A stretch of DNA of 64,000 bases from NCBI GenBank assembly GCA_964036045.1, contig OZ038397.1, forward strand, positions 25,507,342 through 25,571,341, given 5' to 3'. Made by a program: the position numbers and the translations under genes. This stretch comes from Eutreptiella sp. 'Long Island Sound 2002'. Taxonomy: Eukaryota; Euglenozoa; Euglenophyceae; Eutreptiales; Eutreptiaceae. The notes beneath the pieces are model-generated. The model saw only the letters and a list, made by a program, of their open reading frames with translations. It did not search any database and was not told the origin of the DNA. This document shows, piece by piece, positions 9,901 to 22,051 of the stretch; position 1 is the first letter of the stretch; every line of letters starts with the position of its first letter.

Positions 9901-10780
9901 ATCCTCATTTCTTAAGAGTATTTTTGACTGGTAGTTTCAATGTTCCTACATCCATCAATTTTTGTTTTCACTCCAGCCTAGAATTAGTTGTGTTTCAAGT
10001 TTATTCATTGCCATCGATGACAATCAATTCCCTCCATTGTCATCATATTTGTGTATACAATTAACCAATCTTCATATAGCATACATGTTTTTTGTCACTT
10101 TTGACTTTTAATCAAGCCCCATTCTTTTTTTGGTATGGTGTGGTATTGGCGTGTTGTGTCTCGTAACCTTGAGACCACAATGGTACCATCTTTTAGCCTA
10201 CCCATTGGGATATTCACCCTCCATGGGCTCAGCAACGGATCACGATAGCTGTTGTCGCTTATGAGGGTGACCGCGGCGCTTTCATAAGCCGTTGAACTGC
10301 CTCTTCAGGGCAGATGATGAATGCAAAGATTCGGACAGCACTGTGTAGTGGGATTGCCAAGGGTATGGCAGATTGGCATAGGAGTAGGACACGTGCACGC
10401 AGATTTATTGTAGAATCAAGTATGATGTTAAGTTTTGAAGCTGGAATGTCTAGACTTAGAGTTGCCTTTTGCGTGCCATGCACTAACCGTTGACTTGACT
10501 TTCGACAAAAGTTCACTTGCATTGCTTTAGCATTTCCTTTGTACTAACCATGCGAGTTCAAATTCTAACCTGTGCATATGACTTTGGGATCTTATTTGAT
10601 TTCATTGCATCCTAGCCTAAAGCCTTTGCGGTAGATGGATCTCATATTAATTCTCAAATTGGTTTCAATACAAAAGCATGTCGGTATTCCCACCTTGTGT
10701 TCGCGTGAATAGGCGGACTTCTTCATGGTGCCCATTGGCTGGAATCCATTTGTCATTTGTTGCCAACTTAGGGGGAATCT
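6913..10780. other. Gene-poor stretch
   Basis: I see no convincing exon, LINE motif or RNA gene in nearly 4 kb. Composition is closer to 45% GC than in the rest of the window. A box-B-like GGGTTCAATTC occurs near 8,586 with a weak box-A-like match upstream, too diverged to call a tRNA. A C homopolymer lies at about 9,857-9,873. Confidence 0.45.
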
Positions 10781-11290
10781 TTGCACTGCGCGCACTACTT
10801 TTAGACTATGTTTCCCCCGAAGAGCCCCCAAGCACAGCCATTGGAAACGCCCTTAGAATTAGATGACCCAAATGGCCCCAACTCAAGAAGATTGCAAATT
10901 GCGGTACACAGTACCAGTCGCTCCTTTAAGGGCGATCTTGGTCAACACCTTAGCAAGTTAGGAGAATGGGGAGTTAGCATAGCACAACCCCATCGATCTC
11001 CAACAGAAGCGATAGGCGTTATTGAGGTATCGCAAACAGTAGGGCTGCATCATATGCTGCTCCTTACTCGCGAACAACTCCACCTGAACTTCATTCAGGT
11101 CTACCACCCTTGCATTCTCGGGGGTCCCCAAACAAAGGGGGACCAAATAAGAACTCAAAACGTACGCTACGGGTCACCATGATGCCCCTCGGGGCCCCTA
11201 GTATCTCAAAGTATGGGTCTCTAATACGGCCAGACGCCCAAATAGTTTTACCGCGCGCGCACTGCGCTTAAGGCTCCCCCTTAGGAACTA
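10781..11290. repeat. Composite dispersed repeat E, copy 1
   Basis: Two blocks match 54,176-54,990 in the same order: a 5' block (CTTTGCACTGCGCGC, CTTTTAGACTATGTT, CCCCGAAGAGCCCCCAAGCAC) and a 3' block (CATTCTCGGGGGTCCCC through CTACGGGTCACCATGATGCC to the GCGC-rich end). The middle differs between the copies. This copy keeps the uninterrupted GGGTCACCATGATGCCCCT site that carries an insertion in copy 2. Confidence 0.7.
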
Positions 11291-11544
11291 GGACCAATTG
11301 AAATATTGAATTTCAGTTTGGATTGTTATTGGTTCAATTGTTTGTTGGTTCGGCGTTTTCAGCTGTCCTTGCAAACTGAGCTGTCTCCGGTCAGTCCATG
11401 TAGAGCTCTACCCATCTATCAAAAAAATATAAACAGACCTGAACCGGAATGCAAAACATATGTTTTTGGCAAAACATTGGTCTTCCCACACAGCATGCAC
11501 CGGATGCTCATGGTTTTTTCACCGCGTACACTAACTTTTGGCTA

Positions 11545-11622
11545 AGTGTTTGCACTGCGTGCGCACTGCGTGCGCACTGTATTGCGCACACAGCGTGCAT
11601 ATTGCGCACACAGAGGCTAGGA
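11545..11622. repeat. GCACTGCGTGC short tandem motif
   Basis: Iterated GCACTGCGTGC-type units with inverted variants (GCGCACACAGCGTGC). The same motif recurs at 10,782, 11,251, 12,196, 14,717 (as CGCACAGCGCGCGCACAG), 38,448, 39,141, 54,187 and 54,944. Confidence 0.6.
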
Positions 11623-11639
11623 TACTCACCCAAGAATAC

Positions 11640-12060
11640 CTGTCACCTCTTTACTAGGGGGAAGACTGAAAGGTGTCAATACCATAGGGTTGGCCAGGTG
11701 TCCATCGATACTTCTGGTTGTAGTTATCACCAACAGCATCGTCGAAGAAGAACTGTCCGGTCCTGGTGTCGACTCGCTACCATCGAGTATCGGCGATCGA
11801 GAGCCTTCGAGCGACGATGGCCACGTTGACTTCTTTGCAGCTGTGGACCTGGCCATACCGATCGATGATCTTGAGCATCTCGGTTCCAGAATCACCTTGA
11901 GATCGACCAAGGTTTTGGTGCACATACTATCTGTCGGGAAGAGTACTCTGCAGGGCGAATCGAACTGCCTCTACGGATACCAGGCTCGCTGCAGTGTCGA
12001 CAATGACGACGTCGAGATCCGGGTCGTGTCGACGGTGTACACTTTGTCGATGGGCCTCTT
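11640..12060 (-). pseudogene. Possible retropepsin-like relic
   Basis: A minus-strand frame reads VVIVDTAASLVSVEAVRFA, resembling the D-T/S-G-A-S active-site neighbourhood of retroviral-type aspartic proteases with A in place of G. Downstream segments (GTEMLKIIDRYGQVH and further) could be the rest of the domain. Two or more stops interrupt it. No adjoining RT or integrase is visible, so this is a weak call; overlapping open frames on the plus strand cannot be excluded. Confidence 0.22.
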
Positions 12061-12064
12061 CTAG

Positions 12065-13849
12065 GGGGAAATGGGTGACAATTCAAATATGCCACATCCT
12101 AAATGCTTGGGAAGCCAAAAAAACCCTGGTACGGAACCAAAAACTTGTGAAAGGGGGCCAAAACTAGGGTTTGAGTATTTGCCGACATCCAAAACTTCGC
12201 ACTGCGTGCGCACTGCGTGCATGGCATTCCCTCTGTCTCGCTTGCCCTGGCGTGTCACTGCCCTGAACCTGACCCTGACCCTGATGCCTTTCCTCCACTG
12301 TCACTGACACACGGCCCAAAGAAGCAACAGAACATGCAACAACATGCAGCAGATCTTTTGCGTCTGTGGCTTGGTCCCATGATGTGGGCATCCCTATGCG
12401 CGTACCTGCGCACCGGCGCTCAGGGTAGACGACCGGGCCTCTGCTTGGGCCCATGCAAATAAACATTAGAGCTGGCAGGGGGTAAGAGACAACAGAAGGG
12501 GGAACAAAGGGACAACAAAGGGATGCTGCCACTGCAACTGTCACAGTGGCTGTCACTGCATCTGTCCCAGCCACCACAAAACTGCCACGCCAAAGCAAAG
12601 CAACCCAGGATCAATCTGTTGCATATATAGTCGAGAACTAGATGTCGCAGTTGTAGCGGAAAGGCTAACAACGACAACAACAACAGACTTGCATATTCAA
12701 CACAGGCACAGATTCACACACAAACTGCCCACTGTTTTTGCCTACACCAGACGGTCATGCGCAAAAAAACGCACAATGACACATAGGCAGGGAATCAAAA
12801 AAAGCAGCATGGTGCCTGAAACGTGTTGGATAACTCCAAGATGATGTAGTGCCTGTCAACACATGCCATGAGGCGCCCGCTTCCACAAACAGGACAAAGA
12901 AAGCCGTCTGGCATGCCACAAATGGGTCGGCAAAAGAACCAAACACTGAATACCCGAACAACCCCAACACCATGGAGCACTAAAGCAACAGAAAGCATTG
13001 CCGTGTGGCCAGCAGCTGTAGTGCTGCGCTGCAACACCAACCACGGGATAAATCAGCTAGACACATACAGGGGATGCCCTCCTCCCATCCCCTGCCAAGA
13101 TCTGCGATCAACATTATTTTAGCCATTAGTATTTTTCTACTAGTACTCCGTTTTTCTTTTGGGGGGGGGGGGGGGGGCTGGACCAAAAAAATTTTGTGTT
13201 CCGCCGCTCGGCATATGCATCCATTTTTTTTATCATCTGGTGTACCCTGTGTCCAAGCAGGTTTTCGGAGCGGAGAAAAAGATCATTTCAGAGGTCTGTG
13301 CACCTATATATGTGGCCCTCATCTGGGTGAAAAAAAACCCCAGTGGGCAATGGTGTTGCCTTGTGGTTTCCTGTTGGAACCATCCATAGAAAGGTGCGGT
13401 TGACAACAGACATCTGATAAATTTTGTGTCAGGTTGCAGTCTGCTTGCTCAGTTTCCTCCACAACAAACATCAAACTACCCAAAATATCCACGAATACGA
13501 CAGATAATGCAAGCAAATGAGGAATTTGGGGGAGGGGGGGGGGGGGTTGAGGCTCAGGTAAGCTGGCAAAGCTTTCTTACCAGATAGCACTCGAGAATCA
13601 AGGATCAGAGCTAACAATTGCTACAATGCACTGACGAAGGAATGCAATCGCGAGCATGCGGAAAAACTATACCTGACACAGTGAAGTGCAGCAGGAAATG
13701 CCGGGCCCAAAGGCGTCCCAGTTTGCTATTGAAGCACAAGAAAGACTGGAGACCAGAAAAAGTGGTGTTGAAGCACAGACAAGCGGTGTCCAAATCAGGA
13801 ACTGGTCAGCAGCCACTGCAGGGAAGCAACAGATAAACAATTTTTTTTC
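12065..13849. other. No recognisable gene
   Basis: Repeat-like and low-complexity DNA with a GCACTGCGTGC motif at 12,196 and G homopolymers at about 13,158-13,177 and 13,535-13,546. No exon is supported. Confidence 0.45.
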
Positions 13850-14400
13850 AGGACCAATGCCAGTTGGGCCTCACACCTGCTGAGCCCTGGGGCCCGGCCC
13901 AACCATGGCTGCACAAATACGTCCCTGGCCCTGAAGCAAAGCGTCAGTTGCAGTGGAATGCCAACAGAAGGATGGATGAAGATCAGCAGTGAGCCTGAAG
14001 CTGCTCCCTCCATGGCGAGGAGTGCGCCGCCCATTATGAGGTTGGAGTAAGTCTGGGGGAAGCAATCAGCGTGGTATTAAGGCCACTACTATCCATGAAA
14101 ACAACATCCAGCGGAAGCAATGGTGAAATATCGGTTTTTTTTAGATCAATATTTGTCAGCGTCTCCTTTTTTTTATCATCCGCCAGTCCTCGGGATGGCC
14201 CAATACTGGGGAGCGGAATCATGGCAAAAAGATCAGTATCAGTCAGCGTCTCTGGGCCCCACACCTGCTGAGCCCCTGGGGGCCCAACCATGGCTGCACA
14301 CCTCCATCCCTTGCCCTGAGGCAAAGCTTGAGTTGCAGTGGAATGCCAAGAAGAATGGATGGGGAAAGAATCGGCCATGAATCTGAAGCTGCTTGCTCGG
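13850..14400 (+). repeat. Two direct copies of a 150-bp repeat
   Basis: 13,855-14,010 and 14,245-14,400 share CACACCTGCTGAGCCC, CCAACCATGGCTGCACA, AGTTGCAGTGGAATGCCAA and CTGAAGCTGCT in the same order, about 390 bases apart. Their substantial divergence indicates an old duplication. Confidence 0.7.
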
Positions 14401-14795
14401 TGAGGATGTCAACGGGAAGCAAGCGAGTTTGCAAGAAGCAATCAGCTCCATACATTTTGGGCGGTGGAGTCACCTAAACCACTGGTAGTCAGAGAAAGCA
14501 AAGGAGCACTGGGTTTCGTTCGGTTGCCCCCCCATTTGTGGCCAGACCTTGGTGCACTCGGCTCATGTCGCATTCAGTCAGCTCTACGAGCACCATGTTG
14601 AAACACCCCTGAAAACCCCCCACCTACAGAAGCGTGCATGATCCTTCTAAAACAGCATCAGGGGTGCAGAATTCAGGACCCTGGGACCCGTTGCTACCAG
14701 TGGTGAAAAACAGCCGACTTTTCGCACAGCGCGCGCACAGCACACGGTGCGCCCCCCCAACATAGCTGCGCCAGGTGTACGTGCCAGTGAGACTC

Positions 14796-14890
14796 TATTC
14801 AAACTTGTTAGCTACCCCCCCCTCTCCCTATTCAAATTTGTTAGGTACCCCCCTCCCTATTCAAATTTGTCAGGCACCCACCCTCCCTAT
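14796..14890. repeat. Tandem repeat, about 36-bp unit, three copies
   Basis: Copies of CTATTCAAATTTGTTAGG followed by TACCCCCCTCC. Confidence 0.75.
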
Positions 14891-15729
14891 CACTGCTACT
14901 AACCCCCCTTTTTTTCCCGACTAAAGTTATGCAAATAACTGTAGTATTGCCTCACCTGGAGGTCCAAAAGCAGCAATGCCGCCTGGCATTCAACTTTATT
15001 CAATCTGAGTGCACGCGAGGTTCATCGTACCTGCACCGACTTGGTGCTGATTTTCAGGCGTGACTTTCAGCCAGTGCTGACCAAGCCATGTCCCTTTGCC
15101 TATCATTAGGTGTGGCTCTGATGACCGAGCAATGCCAGGCACCATGTCGCCACCAATGTTAACGGTGCCCAAGCCAGCCCCACACTATGGGCTGGAGCGA
15201 GTGCTGCCCGCCAAAGCGAAGCAAAAGAATGTCAATGTTGCCAAGAGGAAGGTCTGGTTGGGCCTGTGCTCACGGTGCCCACGCCGCACGCGCGTGCGTG
15301 CGTGCGCGGCGTGCGGCAGGAGACTTGTCCCGAGGCGGGGATTCTGTCAGACTGCGCGTGCGCCAGGCACCTTGCCTGTCAAAAGTCTGCTCAGCCCTTT
15401 GGCTTAGTAACAAAGGCAAAAGGACAGGCGGTATACGCCGAGTACCACTGCGGGCGCAAGCAAAAAGGAGACTGCAGTGCCCCTCGAACACTGACGTGTT
15501 GACTGCTGGTGGGGGGGTGGGGTAGGCAGCTGCATGGCGGACGGTGGCAACGCACGCAGCCCGTCCTGGCAGTGGCCCCATTTGTGGGTCGAGGGGGGAA
15601 GGAAATCAGGGGGAATGAAGCGCTGGATACTTCGCTTCCGTTTACCCCCGGGACACAGGGATACGATCATCGCTCTTCAGAACAGTACCGAATGTTGCCT
15701 TGAGTTCACTGCCGCAGCAACTATCGAAT

Positions 15730-17020
15730 GTGTCATGGGCTGTGTGGGCCGAGGGGGGGGGACGTGGGGGGGGGGGGGGGGGGGGGAGATGAGCCGGCGA
15801 GGCCTGCTTGACACATGATACTTGAGATCACTCTCAGGATCAAGGCTCAGAGCCGTCCAGGTCGGCGAGTGTGCCACAGAGGGCCGTGGTGGCGGACGCA
15901 ACACACAGTGAGGATGACAGGACTCTGCCGCCAGGGAATGCAGCGGGAACACTGCCACGCCCGGCGGCCTCCCAGCGGGAACACTGCCACGCCCGGCGGC
16001 CTCCCAGCGCGCCTCTTGTTGGGGCATACAAAGGCTTGCATGCCGAGGGAGGGTCATCGGGGGTTCATTCAACGGACGGTCCCCTCGCAAAGCACAAGTC
16101 ATCAGCGTTGGCGGTTGTGTGCGCACGTCACCCAGACATGATCATGATGGGCGTGCCGGTGCCCAGGACCAGGTAGGGCCTGCGGCGGCACCGACGCGCA
16201 AATGCCGTGCCACACAAAAAAATTGTGTGTGCGCAAATTTTCCGGAGGGCGCCTCACGGGAGGCCCCGTGGGTGGCGCGGCACACAGCGATAGCCCCTGC
16301 GTTTCGCATTGGACGCCGCTCCCATGGGCATCACCCCCCCCCCCCCCTTCGAAAACAGGGTGGCAGAACGAGCGGCAAAAAGCGCAGTGACATAGCGCTG
16401 ACAGGCGCGCCATGCGGCACGGGTCCGGGGGGGGGGGGGGGGGGGAAGGGTGCAGACGCCAGCCAGAGCCACAGCCAAGAACGTGGGCCCAAGGGAGGGC
16501 GGGTCTGAACGCAGGTCCCAAGCCGTGCACGGGGGGGAAGGGGGGGGGGGGGGGCAGCGGGTTAGACGGCGCAGATCCCACCCCCTCTTCACGTGGTTGA
16601 TAGTCAACAGGTAATCCTATCGAAAGCCAGTCACTTGGGCACGTCTCCCATACCTCACCTGCTTCACTGCTGTGCAGGAAATAAGAGCGACCACATTTGG
16701 CACAAACCTGATTTCGTGTCTGTGATACAGGGGGGGGGGGGGGGGGGCGGCGGGGGTGATCGCCAAGGTGGGGGGGGGGGGGGGGGCACAAGGCCTCGGT
16801 ATCGGGGGGGGGGGTCCCAGAAATACTTTTTCCTTTTTTTTTTTTTGCAAACTTGGACTCCCCATGTGAACTCCACATAAAACGGGTGTAAAAAATCCAA
16901 AATTTAGAAACTTTGCGGCAAATTTTCAAGAATTTTCGACATTTTCATCACCATGCGAAAAAGCTTCCCCGGGCGTAGGTTTGGAGGTCTGGGGGGGGTG
17001 GGGGGGGGGGGGGGTGACCT
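15730..17020 (+). repeat. Cluster of long G homopolymers
   Basis: At least nine plus-strand G tracts of 10-19 bases occur in 1.3 kb (near 15,733, 15,769, 16,426, 16,531, 16,542, 16,731, 16,768, 16,805 and 16,999), with one C tract at 16,326. Glycine/proline-rich frames here, including a 275-codon minus-strand frame, are by-products of these tracts. Potential G-quadruplex DNA. Confidence 0.8.
15941..16004. repeat. Perfect 32-bp tandem duplication
   Basis: CAGCGGGAACACTGCCACGC and the next 12 bases are repeated exactly at 15,973. Confidence 0.85.
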
Positions 17021-17620
17021 AATTAGATTGAATGAGATTGATTGAAAAACAGACAGACAGTGCTGCAATGCAAACTTGAGGCAATGCACTCCACAGTCAG
17101 GCACAAGTGTATCTTTTTTTTTCCTCAGGCTCAACAAGTTCGATGAGTACAATGTGAGCTCTCAGGCAACAGCCTGGGTCAAGAAGTAGGGCATATAGTA
17201 CAAACGAGGGTTCCACATTTATCATGTGTTCCAGCTTTACCTGGGGAACTGTCTCTGTTCACTACCCGCTTGGTCTACCCCTTGCATATGCACTACGCAG
17301 TGCCACGCCTAACGGCCTTATGTTGTTGGTGAAGCTCACGTATTCTCCTGTGATGTTGAGACCCATGGAGCACCTTGGAAAGTAGAATGAATCTATCAGG
17401 CATAAGTGTATCTTTATTCTCTATGTCTGGGGGGGGGGGGGGGGCTCTGGTTCCCCACTGAACCACAAACACAAATCAGGCATGCACACATGTGCAAGCT
17501 ATAGTATATTCAGCCATGGAGGGGACTTTGAAGCCGGACCCATGTGGGTCCAGAGCCTCTGCACACAGCTGCAGCACAAGCCCCTACTCCCATGCATGTC
17601 AAACATGCGACATGCATGCA

Positions 17621-17642
17621 ACAACAACAACAACAACAACGA
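17621..17642. repeat. CAA microsatellite
   Basis: Seven consecutive CAA/AAC units. Confidence 0.85.
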
Positions 17643-17907
17643 CAGGGCGGAGAGGGTGGACGGGGCGCCACAGGGGCCCCGAGACTGGGCCTGACGAAAT
17701 GACCACCTAAACGAATCTCTGCCAACCACACGCCCTCCGATGACACGCGCGTGGTGCAGGAACATGGTATCTGGCGGGAATCGCCGATTCCATGATCCCA
17801 GGCACCCTCCGTGCCACTATTCTGGTGCTGGAGGGCATCACTCCGGCGCGATGGTTGACGTGGTGAGAACTGAAGAGGAAAGCATAGGGCGAGTGCGGAA
17901 AAGAGCA

Positions 17908-17990
17908 TACTTTTTTTTGGCGTAAGTCGGGGGCACTTTTTTTTGGCGTAAGTCGCGTGCACCTTTTTTGGTGTGAGTCGCGTGTGGAAA
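17908..17990. repeat. Tandem repeat, about 27-bp unit, three copies
   Basis: Three copies of a T run, then GGCGTAAGTCGCGTGCAC. The third is diverged to GGTGTGAGTCGCGTG. Confidence 0.8.
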
Positions 17991-18030
17991 TAAGTGCCAC
18001 GGAACTGAAAGGAAAGCAGCATTTGCGACT

Positions 18031-18160
18031 AATTTTTTTTTGGCTCAGACTAAGATGAGCTGGCGTAGCCCGCTCACTTCACAGTACTCGAGACAACCTC
18101 TCGGAATCAAAGTTCAGAGCCGCCCAGTGCTACAATGATCCCACAAATGACTGTGATAGC
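18031..18160 (+). repeat. Dispersed repeat F, copy 1
   Basis: Closely matches 52,579-52,707: a T run, GGCTCAGACTAAGATGAGC, CTCACTTCACAGTACTCGA, then ATCAAAGTTCAGAGCCGCCC. Weaker relatives occur near 13,570 and 15,830. Confidence 0.75.
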
Positions 18161-18780
18161 GGGCCTGACACGCAGTGAGGAGTAGCTGAGTCTGAAACCA
18201 GAAAGCGGCATTTGCAACCAAGTTGGCCCTGTCTGTCCCCAGGTGCTGATCATGTGTTCGATGGATGTGTTTGGCAGTGCCATCCGTCCGTTGTGCGTCC
18301 GCGGATGGCCCAGCTGTCTCGACCCACGGTGTGCTCCTGACTCGGGTCGAGAACAACCGGGGGGCATCCGGGGCTCCGGAAGGTGTCACTGGCACGCAAC
18401 ACGAAAACAGGGGCCAGGCACGCGGGCACTGACGGGCACTGAATCTGGAGTGGCATGATCCACTACATTGTCGGCCTTCATTGTCCAGTTTCTATGAAAC
18501 TGCTGTGCGACGACAATCATGGGTGCACCCACGCTGCACCTCCCGTTACGAGCTGTGTTTCCGCACCACACTGACTAGTTCAAAAAGAAGAAAATGGCAT
18601 AGGCAGTGTTCCAGCCACACAGTTCTGTGGTTATATCGCACCGATCTATGAGGTTACATCGCAGGTATTTCTGAGAGGTCTACCTCTCTACCTGAAGGCG
18701 GGAAGGGATTTACCACTACCCGCCCACAGCGAAATGCCAGAACGCTGACATTCGACACCTCACGGCTCAAAGGGTTCCCC

Positions 18781-18984
18781 ACCCTCCAATACTCGGTGGA
18801 CAAATTGATTCCATCGAGCAATGCCATGTGTTGAACGCGTTCCCGCATTGGGTATCTCTTGAAACTGGTGAACAAAGCAGCTTGTTGGGTCTTTGAAGCC
18901 TTCCTTGCACAGCTTGAGCATTCGGGGCGTACTGCCTGCCGGAGGCGCATGGAATCGAGAGTTAAGCGGGCAAGAATTGCACAC
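18781..18984 (-). other. Coding-like minus frame, unrecognised
   Basis: A frame containing GFKDPTSCFVHQFQEIPNAG and ending FVHRVLEGGEPFEP then a stop has protein-like composition. No start, splice signals or family match can be shown; an overlapping minus frame (18,654-18,950) is also open. It could be a relic or an exon. Confidence 0.18.
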
Positions 18985-19892
18985 GGTGATGTGCGGGCAT
19001 CTGTTATAGGTCGCGGTGATGCATCAAGGTGGCAAGATATGATTTAAAAGCCAGAGACAAGGAGCTTAGCAGATGAGCGAGACAGAATCGGGACCTTTGA
19101 TCCCTGGAATGGAAAGAAGAACAGGACAGAATGAGTGCTCCCAGCATGGTGGGGCAAGTCAACGCGCCCTGCGGGATACTGTGGAGTACGCACGCCCATA
19201 GTGTGCAATCCGATCCGAAAGAATTGTGATGCGTGCCCAGGCTGTCAGTGCCGCGTCTCAAGCCAGTGGTTTGTTTGTACTGGCATGCCCCTCTGAGGTT
19301 GTTGGTGGCCGCAATGCACTGTTGCAGGAGACTGCGCGATTTGAGACCTGTTGGATGTCCAGCGCCGGCTACCTCATCAACCGAGATGAGAGATTTCTCA
19401 TCCCTCCATACGAGGATTGACTACGAGGATTGACGGTCCGTTGCCTCACAGGGCAGCCCTGGCGAGGAGTCCGCGCCCTGGCGAGGAGTCCGCTGTTACC
19501 ATGGAGTCACTAACTCGTCTGACGCTGCATGCTCTGGCATGATATATTGCTCGTTACGCCTTCACCACCTGGACACGGTGTATTGGCAGGTGGGCCAAGA
19601 TGGGTTAAAAGAGTCCTACATTGTGAGCAGGCCCTGCATGATGGTGTGCAATGCTGCCTACAAAAGCAGGGAAATACGGAACAAACGCCTGGGACAGCCT
19701 TGGTGTGCCCGAGTCTAGAGCCGGGGGGGGGGGGGGGGGATCCGCAACCTGTTTACAAACTGTGTCACTCAGCGATGACACATCAACGAGTGTCCTCAAG
19801 AAAAACGTCTATTGAACTGACAACAGCACTTGTTACTCATTGGCCGCAGAAAATGATGGCGCCTACAAGGGTCGCCAGCGGAATGATTCCGG

Positions 19893-20831
19893 TCACCAAT
19901 CGCCGTCAGGGAACATGTTGCTCGGACTGAGCAGGTGCTCCAAGTTTACAGGCTGTTGCCCCTCGCGGTAATGGCGGCAACACATTGGCAGAAAGAAATC
20001 CGGGAGGGGGTCAGACATGTTGATCTGAATGCCCCCCAGCAGGATCAAGCTGCCTCCGTTGAGAAGCGACAAATCGAGCATCGCCCGCGCTCTTCTTTGT
20101 GCCAGCCCGAACGCCGTGTACGCCAGCCCCGCCATCTTCCCACAGGGGTGGTTCTTAATCTCCTCCGTGTGCTTGCCAATCTCTCGGGTGATGTAATTCA
20201 TCTGGTAGTCTGCGTCGGCCTCCTCATCGTCGAGCGGGATCGGCGTCTTGCCGCACTCGGCAGCGGTCAACGCCCCGATGCAAGCGCCACAGGCGCCGGT
20301 CAGGTGATCCTGCCCGGGCCGGAGGAACTTCCCCACTTCGCCGTCCGGGCTGATGGCCACGTGGGGGCCGTAAACAATCAGCACGTTGCCATTCGTGGGC
20401 ACATGGGAGGCGAATGCCTTGAAGCCGGTTTTCCCCGTAAAGGGGATCCCAGCCAGTCCGCCCAAATGAAAGGTCTTGCCAAACTCCTCGTACAGCAGGT
20501 TGGGCAGGTCCCCCTTCTCGTTGGAGATCTCATCGGGGCAGAAGCTGGTGCCCAGCAGCGTGTTCTCTTTGCTGAAGTTCGGCAGCGTCTGGTGGAGGGC
20601 GCGGAGGAGCAGAGTCACGACCAGTTTGTCTGGCATGGCCCCGGGGAAATTTGTGGACAGCGACTTGATGGACTTATTGCACAAATCAAAGGTTTTGCCG
20701 TCCATCGGAGTCCCTTGCAGCAGCAGATGGTGCATCCACGCCTTGGGAACAGCGCAGGCTTCCATGTCAGCATGTGTCGGAGCTTTGCGGTCACACTGGT
20801 CCATGGTAACCTCCTCGTAAACCTCTCCGTT
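19893..20831 (-). CDS. LCIB/theta-type carbonic anhydrase, terminal exon
   Basis: 312 residues to a TGA at 19,893. The exon starts at 20,831, right after a strong acceptor (T6-C5-AG); the Met 13 codons upstream reads through that acceptor and is probably not the start. The LCIB/LCIC pattern is clear: FPGAMPDKL near residue 62, FCPDEI near 97-102, GLAGIPFTGKTGF near 125-137, YGPHVAISPDGEVGKFLRPG near 154-173, TGACGA near 178-183, and LLGGIQINM in the last quarter. Cys98, His157 and Cys181 occupy the positions known in this family to bind zinc. The family interconverts CO2 and bicarbonate in plastid carbon-concentrating mechanisms. N-terminal exons, including any transit peptide, would lie at higher coordinates; the donor-like GTGAGG at about 20,886-20,891 may end one, but I could not verify it. 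The reading frame has no breaks. Confidence 0.82.
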   Translation of the reverse strand, partial: NGEVYEEVTMDQCDRKAPTHADMEACAVPKAWMHHLLLQGTPMDGKTFDLCNKSIKSLSTNFPGAMPDKLVVTLLLRALHQTLPNFSKENTLLGTSFCPDEISNEKGDLPNLLYEEFGKTFHLGGLAGIPFTGKTGFKAFASHVPTNGNVLIVYGPHVAISPDGEVGKFLRPGQDHLTGACGACIGALTAAECGKTPIPLDDEEADADYQMNYITREIGKHTEEIKNHPCGKMAGLAYTAFGLAQRRARAMLDLSLLNGGSLILLGGIQINMSDPLPDFFLPMCCRHYREGQQPVNLEHLLSPSNMFPDGDW

Positions 20832-22050
20832 CTGGGGGAAAAAACGCGGGTTGCAGCTGCAGATGGGCACTAAGCAGATGGATGTGCCTCACCGCAGGAG
20901 AGGGTTTGCCCATGCGAAAGATGTGATTCCTGTGATCCCCCAGGCGGCAGGATTGCAATTGACCGAGAACAGTTCGCATGTGTATGGATGTCGCCCCCCA
21001 ATGGCTACTGAGCCCAAGCAAAGACCTACGATTTTGCCAGCACCTGCCGAATGTTGCTGCCAATGCCTGCACCAGGTGCAGACTAATCAACTTTGCCATT
21101 TTCAGTGTTGTTCAACAATCCAACCCTAACCAACTCTGAACCCCCCCTGTGCACACAGCTGGGTGGGACACCACGACTAGTGAAATTGGTTGCACCCACT
21201 ACACTCACTGTTGTCATGTAGCACACCTCATGATATCGCCGCCGCTTCTTCGCATACACTTCGTGGCATACTTCGTGGCATACTGGTGATGCTAATGGTA
21301 CTGAAGGGATGAGAGCGTCAGTATGTGGGGATGATGGTGGCACACAAAGCATGCTACCAGGTTCAGAGAACAGGAGGACACCAAGAGCAATCACAGAGCG
21401 GGACCCCACATCAAGCTTTACATTCAATGATTACCTATTCAATTATTGGTGTGTTTTGGAGAACCCAAAACCATGCATTCCCCACCCCCACAGCGGGTGG
21501 GGGGGGGGGGGGGGGGTTCAGTTCAGTTCAGTTCCGGACCCCAACCATGGTGGCGCGAGCCAAGGGGTCTAGAAGCACGGGGGGGGGGGGGGGGGAGTTT
21601 AGCAGAAGGCCTCGGTATGGGGGGGGGGGGGGGATTAAAGACTGAAGAACTATGCCAATTGTGGGGAGGGAGGTTTTGGGGACATTTTTGAATTCCCCGT
21701 TTTTCTCCTGAGCATTCTGAATGTACAGAAGTGGGGTAAAAGTGGGCGCACCTGTGCTCGGGAGCGCCATGGGGAGGGCAGGGATCCTCAGAAACATGGC
21801 CTCTTCGAGGCGGGTGTACAATCCTCAATGTCCAGGAGGGGAGTGCCGCAATTTTCCATCAGTGGGGTCGTTAGGGCTGGCTGGGGCAAAATGGGGGAGT
21901 TTTGCGCCAGCGTCTGCAGTGGGGTGGAATGCTGGGACCGGTGGGGAGGGCAGTTGGCGGGGGGGGGGGGGGGGAGGGGTCCAGCAGTGTAACATGGTTT
22001 CCCACGTTTCCCTGCAGCACCCACGGTGGCTGTGCTTCCCTGTCCAACTC
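20832..22050 (-). other. Probable intron/upstream region of the carbonic anhydrase gene
   Basis: Begins with the 3' splice acceptor at 20,832-20,848. It contains G tracts at about 21,499, 21,580, 21,617 and 21,959. A possible small exon ending before GTGAGG (about 20,892) is not proven. Confidence 0.35.
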
Positions 22051-22051
22051 T

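Noticed and set aside
16102-16929. 275-codon minus-strand proline-rich frame
   Set aside because: It is created by several G homopolymers on the plus strand. It has no conserved segment and is overlapped by similar frames.
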